Notes under the pieces: model-generated
What the model was told of the DNA's origin: nothing
What the model saw: the letters and a program-made list of their open reading frames with translations, nothing else
Databases searched by the model: none
Assembly: GCA_035256745.1 (NCBI GenBank)
Contig: DATEXQ010000028.1
Location: 1-6,286, forward strand
Direction: 5' to 3'
Length of the DNA stretch: 6,286 nucleotides
Source: DATEXQ01 sp035256745
GTDB taxonomy: Bacteria; Patescibacteriota; Microgenomatia; UBA8517
Program-made: the position numbers and the translations under genes
Shown here: positions 5,661 through 6,286 of the stretch, in pieces
Position numbering within the stretch: the stretch's first letter is position 1
How the letters are laid out: each line of letters starts with the position of its first letter

Positions 5661-5669
5661 TGCTAAAAT
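5661..5669 (+). promoter_or_regulatory. extended -10 promoter at the polA start
   Basis: TGC followed by TAAAAT (5664-5669, 5 of 6 to TATAAT) forms an extended -10 element (TGn-TAnnnT). Counting the last T as -7 puts +1 at 5676, exactly the A of the polA start codon. The expected -35 position (5641-5646) shows no match, which is usual for extended -10 promoters. The leader would then be absent. Confidence 0.4.
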
Positions 5670-5675
5670 ATCTTC

Positions 5676-6286
5676 ATGAGAAAGCTGGTTTTAATTGATG
5701 GCAATGCAATTTTACATAGAGCGTATCATGCTCTTCCGCCTTTGACCGCAAAATCAGGGGAACCCATTAATGCAGTTTATGGACTTGTCTCAATGCTTCT
5801 TCGCGTAATACAGGATTTAAAACCTACCCATATTGCGGTTTGTTTTGATACACCGGAGCCAACTTTTCGCAATAAAGTATTTAAAGATTACCAAGCCCAA
5901 CGTCCGCAAACAATGGATGAACTAATTAGCCAATTTGCTAAAGCCAGAAGAGTAATTAAAGCTTTTAACATTCCTTATTTCGAAAAATCGGGGTTTGAGG
6001 CAGATGATTTAATTGGTACGATTTCCCAAAAAGTAAAAGAAGATGTAGTTATCGTAACAGGAGACAAAGATATTCTTCAGCTTGTAACAAAAAGGATTAA
6101 AGTTTATATGCCAGTTTCCGGAATGTCCCAAGGAAAACTGATGGGAGAAGAAGAGGTTTTACAAAAAATGGGAGTTAAAGCATCGCTTATTGATGATTAC
6201 AAAGCCCTTGTGGGTGATCCCTCTGATAATTATCCTGGAGTTCCAGGAATAGGACCAAAAACTGCCATAAAACTTTTAAATGAGTT
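5676..6286 (+). CDS. polA: DNA polymerase I, 5'-nuclease domain (3' partial)
   Basis: The frame runs from ATG at 5676 off the window end, giving 203 codons plus 2 nt. It is the FEN/5'-3' exonuclease domain found at the N-terminus of DNA polymerase I, which removes RNA primers and flaps during Okazaki fragment processing and repair. Visible metal-binding acids are D8 (LVLIDGNAILHRAYHA), D58 (CFDTPEPTFR), E108/D110/D111 (GFEADDLIGT), D130/D132 (TGDKDILQL) and D181/D184 (GDPSDNYPG). A helix-hairpin-helix motif VPGIGPKTA is at 189-197. The residues R65 and K70 in TFRNKVFKDYQAQRP fit the arch and active-site Arg/Lys pattern. No Shine-Dalgarno site precedes the ATG; the start is fixed by the domain beginning immediately (MRKLVLIDGN). 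The polymerase domain would lie beyond the window, so a free-standing exonuclease cannot be excluded. Confidence 0.92.
   Translation, partial: MRKLVLIDGNAILHRAYHALPPLTAKSGEPINAVYGLVSMLLRVIQDLKPTHIAVCFDTPEPTFRNKVFKDYQAQRPQTMDELISQFAKARRVIKAFNIPYFEKSGFEADDLIGTISQKVKEDVVIVTGDKDILQLVTKRIKVYMPVSGMSQGKLMGEEEVLQKMGVKASLIDDYKALVGDPSDNYPGVPGIGPKTAIKLLNE

Noticed and set aside
5649..5669. TTGTCA (5649) as -35 for the TAAAAT before polA
   Set aside because: The spacing is only 9 nt, far from 16-18; the extended -10 reading explains the site better.

Overview
The window looks like part of a chromosome from a small-genome bacterium. The best guess is a member of the Patescibacteria (Candidate Phyla Radiation), possibly near Microgenomates. 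This is inferred from the style of the proteins: a type IV secretion/HerA-like DNA-pumping ATPase, a short DivIC-like protein with a hydrophobic C-terminal tail, a free-standing MetRS-type tRNA-binding domain and a divergent Xer-like recombinase. It also fits the AT-rich composition, the lack of encoded CCA ends on all three tRNA genes, and the mix of genes with and without Shine-Dalgarno sites. TGA is used as a normal stop, after the DivIC-like gene and the tRNA-binding gene, so the code is not the TGA=Gly code of Gracilibacteria/SR1. No database search was possible, so the taxonomy is inference.

Layout. Positions 1-1405 hold the 3' two-thirds or so of a TraG/VirD4/HerA-like ATPase whose N-terminus lies outside the window. 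After a 100-nt gap with its own promoter comes a tRNA-Ile gene with anticodon UAU (1507-1578). A tyrosine recombinase on the minus strand (2474-1611) runs head-on toward it. A 211-nt AT-rich spacer then separates the recombinase from a divergently transcribed DivIC/FtsB-like septum protein (2686-3075). Next is a tRNA unit with two CAU-anticodon tRNAs (3124-3193 and 3214-3285) behind a good sigma70-type promoter. It is followed by a 111-aa tRNA-binding protein of the Trbp111/MetRS-beta type (3344-3679), the complete FtsH protease (3772-5643) with its own promoter and Shine-Dalgarno site, and the first 203 codons of the PolA 5'-nuclease domain (5676 to the window end).

How the genes fit together. 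Most of the window is housekeeping: translation start and Met decoding, cell division, membrane protein quality control and DNA repair. The accessory-looking parts are the DNA-translocating ATPase and the recombinase, which lie on either side of tRNA-Ile(UAU). A recombinase just downstream of a tRNA 3' end is the classic geometry of an integrated element, but ordinary genes follow it directly, so any element would be tiny or a remnant; a resident Xer-type enzyme is equally possible. I see no CRISPR array, rRNA, insertion sequence or clearly new multi-gene system. The points most worth a second look are the altered active site of the recombinase, the tRNA-Ile(UAU) gene, the hybrid Met tRNA next to a Met-type tRNA-binding protein, and the apparently leaderless start of polA.
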